From: Verrucomicrobiota bacterium
Lineage (GTDB): Bacteria; Verrucomicrobiota; Verrucomicrobiia; Chthoniobacterales; UBA10450
Direction: 5' to 3'
NCBI GenBank assembly: GCA_003221375.1
Contig: QHRI01000165.1
Coordinates: 1 to 7,603 of the forward strand
DNA length: 7,603 nucleotides
Below, in pieces: positions 6,007-7,603 of the stretch. The notes below the pieces were generated by a model that did no database searches, was not told the origin of the DNA, and saw nothing but the letters and a program-made list of their open reading frames with translations. Every line of letters begins with the position of its first letter. Positions within the stretch are counted from its first letter, which is position 1. The position numbers and the translations under genes are program-made.

Positions 6007-6481
6007 AACTGAACGACCTTCCGATTTTATTCGCGATATCGTCGCGGAGGACCTTCGCACGGGTAAATACAAACAAATCTGCACGCGTTTTCCGCCCGAA
6101 CCCAATGGCTATCTGCATATCGGCCATGCAAAATCGATCTGCCTCAACTTCGGGATCGCGCGCGAGTTCGGCGGCATTTGCAATATCCGCATGGACGATA
6201 CCAACCCGATCAAGGAGGAGGCGGAATATGTCGAGTCAATCATGACTGACGTGCATTGGCTGATCGATGGTTGGGCGGACAAGCATCTCGGCGGGAAACC
6301 CGTTTACGCATCGGATTATTTCGACCGGTTTTACGAGTATGCGGTGGATCTCATACGCAAAGGCGAAGCATACGTTTGCGAGATGACTCCCGAGGAAACG
6401 GACGCGTTTCGCCGGCTGGGCAAGGCCAGTAACGGGAATTTCCGGACGGGGCGCGCACGTTGCGGGCGAAAATCGATGTAA
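5996..6481 (+). pseudogene. glnS: Glutaminyl-tRNA synthetase, N-terminal part up to a deletion/frameshift
   Basis: GlnRS charges tRNA-Gln with glutamine in the cytoplasm. This part carries the start of the class I catalytic domain: [14 protein letters not shown], the ATP-binding [14 protein letters not shown] with HIGH at residues 41-44, the RMDDTNP motif (65-71, RFDDTNP in E. coli), EEAEYVESI and the acceptor-binding stretch to [15 protein letters not shown] (residue 145, base 6430). After that the frame reads [16 protein letters not shown] and stops at 6479-6481, unlike any GlnRS. The true continuation lies in another frame from 6433. The ATG at 5996 is preferred over a TTG at 5984 because [15 protein letters not shown] starts as expected for the family; the ribosome binding site is poor in either case. 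Identity is firm. Whether the break is biological or a sequence error cannot be told here. Confidence 0.85.
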
Positions 6482-7603
6482 ACGCCGCGAACGTCTGGCT
6501 GCGCGATCCGGTGCTCTATCGCATCCGGCATGCCTCGCATCATCGCACGGGAGATAAATGGTGTATTTATCCGATGTACGACTGGGCGCACACGCTTAGC
6601 GATTACATTGAAGGGATCACGCACTCGGTTTGCACTCTGGAGTTCGAAGTGCATCGGCCGCTCTATGATTGGATTCTCAATGCGCTCGAAATGCCGGAGC
6701 CCCGCCCGCATCAACACGAATTTGCGCGGCTCAACCTCACCTACTCGGTGATGAGCAAGCGCAAATTGATCCAGCTTGTGAATGAAAAGCTCGTCACCGG
6801 CTGGGATGACCCGCGGATGCTTACTATCTCCGGATTGCGTCGGCGCGGCATAACCGCCAGCGCCTTGCGCGAGTTCGCCTACAACATTGGCATCACGAAA
6901 TATCCGAGCATGACTGACATGGCTGTGTTGGAGCACACGATACGTAACGAATTTAACAGCACCACCGCACGCCGGCTCGCCGTACTGCGCCCGATCAAGA
7001 TCGTGCTGACGAATTATCCCGAGGGAAAAATCGAAGAACTCGATGCAATCAACAACCCCGAAGATCCAAATGCCGGAACACGCAAGATTCCGTTCAGTCG
7101 CGAGCTTTACATCGAGAGCGACGATTTCATGGAAACTCCGCCGCCAAAATATTTTCGGCTCCGGCCCGGTGGCGAAGTGCGGCTGAAATACGCTTACATT
7201 ATCAAGTGCGATGAAGTCGTGAAAGATGCAGCCGGCAAGGTGATCCAACTCCGGTGCACTGTCGATCTGGACAGCAAGTCAGGCGGACCGACTGCGGGCC
7301 GCAAAGTGAAGGGGACGATACATTGGGTAAGCGCGGCGCGGGCCATCGATGCTGAGGTTCGATTGTATGATCGCTTGTTTAGCGTCCCCGAACCCGACGC
7401 CAGCGGCGATTTCAAATCATTTATCAATCCAAATTCGCTCGAAGTCGTGACTGCAAAATGCGAGCCTGCCCTCGCGAGCGCGCGTCCTGAAGAACGCTTT
7501 CAATTCGAGCGGCTCGGCTATTTTGCGCTCGATTCGGATTCCACGCGTGAAAAACAGGCGTGGAACCGCATGATTACGCTAAGAGACACTTGGGCGAAGG
7601 AAG
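6433..7603 (+). pseudogene. glnS: Glutaminyl-tRNA synthetase, C-terminal part, out of frame with the first part
   Basis: This frame is open from 6433 (TAA at 6430-6432 just before) to the window edge, 390 codons. It matches GlnRS throughout: [73 protein letters not shown], the KMSKS-type VMSKRK (6748-6765), GWDDPRMLTISGLRRRGIT, then the two anticodon-binding beta-barrels from about 6910 with GRKVKGTIHWVSAARAIDAE and RLYDRLFSVPEPDASGDF. It ends at TLRDTWAKE, which in E. coli GlnRS lies only a few residues before the C-terminus, so nearly the whole gene is inside the window. Compared with E. coli, about 19-20 residues (the region like [20 protein letters not shown]) are missing between the two parts. 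A GTG at 6511 could act as an internal start, but the product would lack the HIGH motif. Confidence 0.85.

Noticed and set aside
6331..7248. 305-codon open frame on the minus strand opposite glnS
   Set aside because: The plus strand over this span encodes highly conserved GlnRS sequence in a single frame from 6433; the antisense product has no recognisable motif and is a shadow.

Overview
The window looks like chromosomal DNA from a free-living bacterium, most likely a soil member of the Verrucomicrobiota (Chthoniobacterales-like), though that placement is an inference. It rests on the gene content (a bacterial GlnRS, a secreted Asp-box propeller protein with a Pro-rich tail) and on clustered short palindromes between genes. 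No phage, plasmid, transposase, CRISPR, tRNA or rRNA gene could be recognised.

Layout: (1) 1-335, minus strand: the N-terminal part of a metallo-beta-lactamase-fold hydrolase that runs off the left edge. (2) 430-786, plus strand: a small three-helix membrane protein of unknown function. (3) 873-2525, minus strand: a 550-residue secreted protein with three Asp-box (BNR) motifs and a proline-rich tail. (4) 2526-2822: a non-coding-looking gap with two overlapping inverted repeats and only doubtful small frames. (5) 2823-5762, minus strand: a tightly spaced run in the order aroE (shikimate dehydrogenase), nadA (quinolinate synthase, 5' end lost), then an M19-type membrane dipeptidase. (6) 5763-5995: a divergent intergenic region with a cluster of REP-like palindromes and a 21-codon leader-type frame. 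(7) 5996-7603, plus strand: glnS (glutaminyl-tRNA synthetase), almost complete in length but broken by an internal deletion and frameshift near 6431.

The most notable feature is that two normally important housekeeping genes are damaged within 2.5 kb. nadA lacks the first strand of its fold, and the lost segment is replaced by a 34-bp palindromic stretch touching the aroE stop codon. glnS lacks roughly 20 codons in its catalytic domain and changes frame there. Either these are real lesions, with consequences for NAD supply and for Gln-tRNA formation, or they are small deletions introduced during assembly. Read mapping would decide. I see no convincing evidence of a novel defence, mobile or signalling system here.
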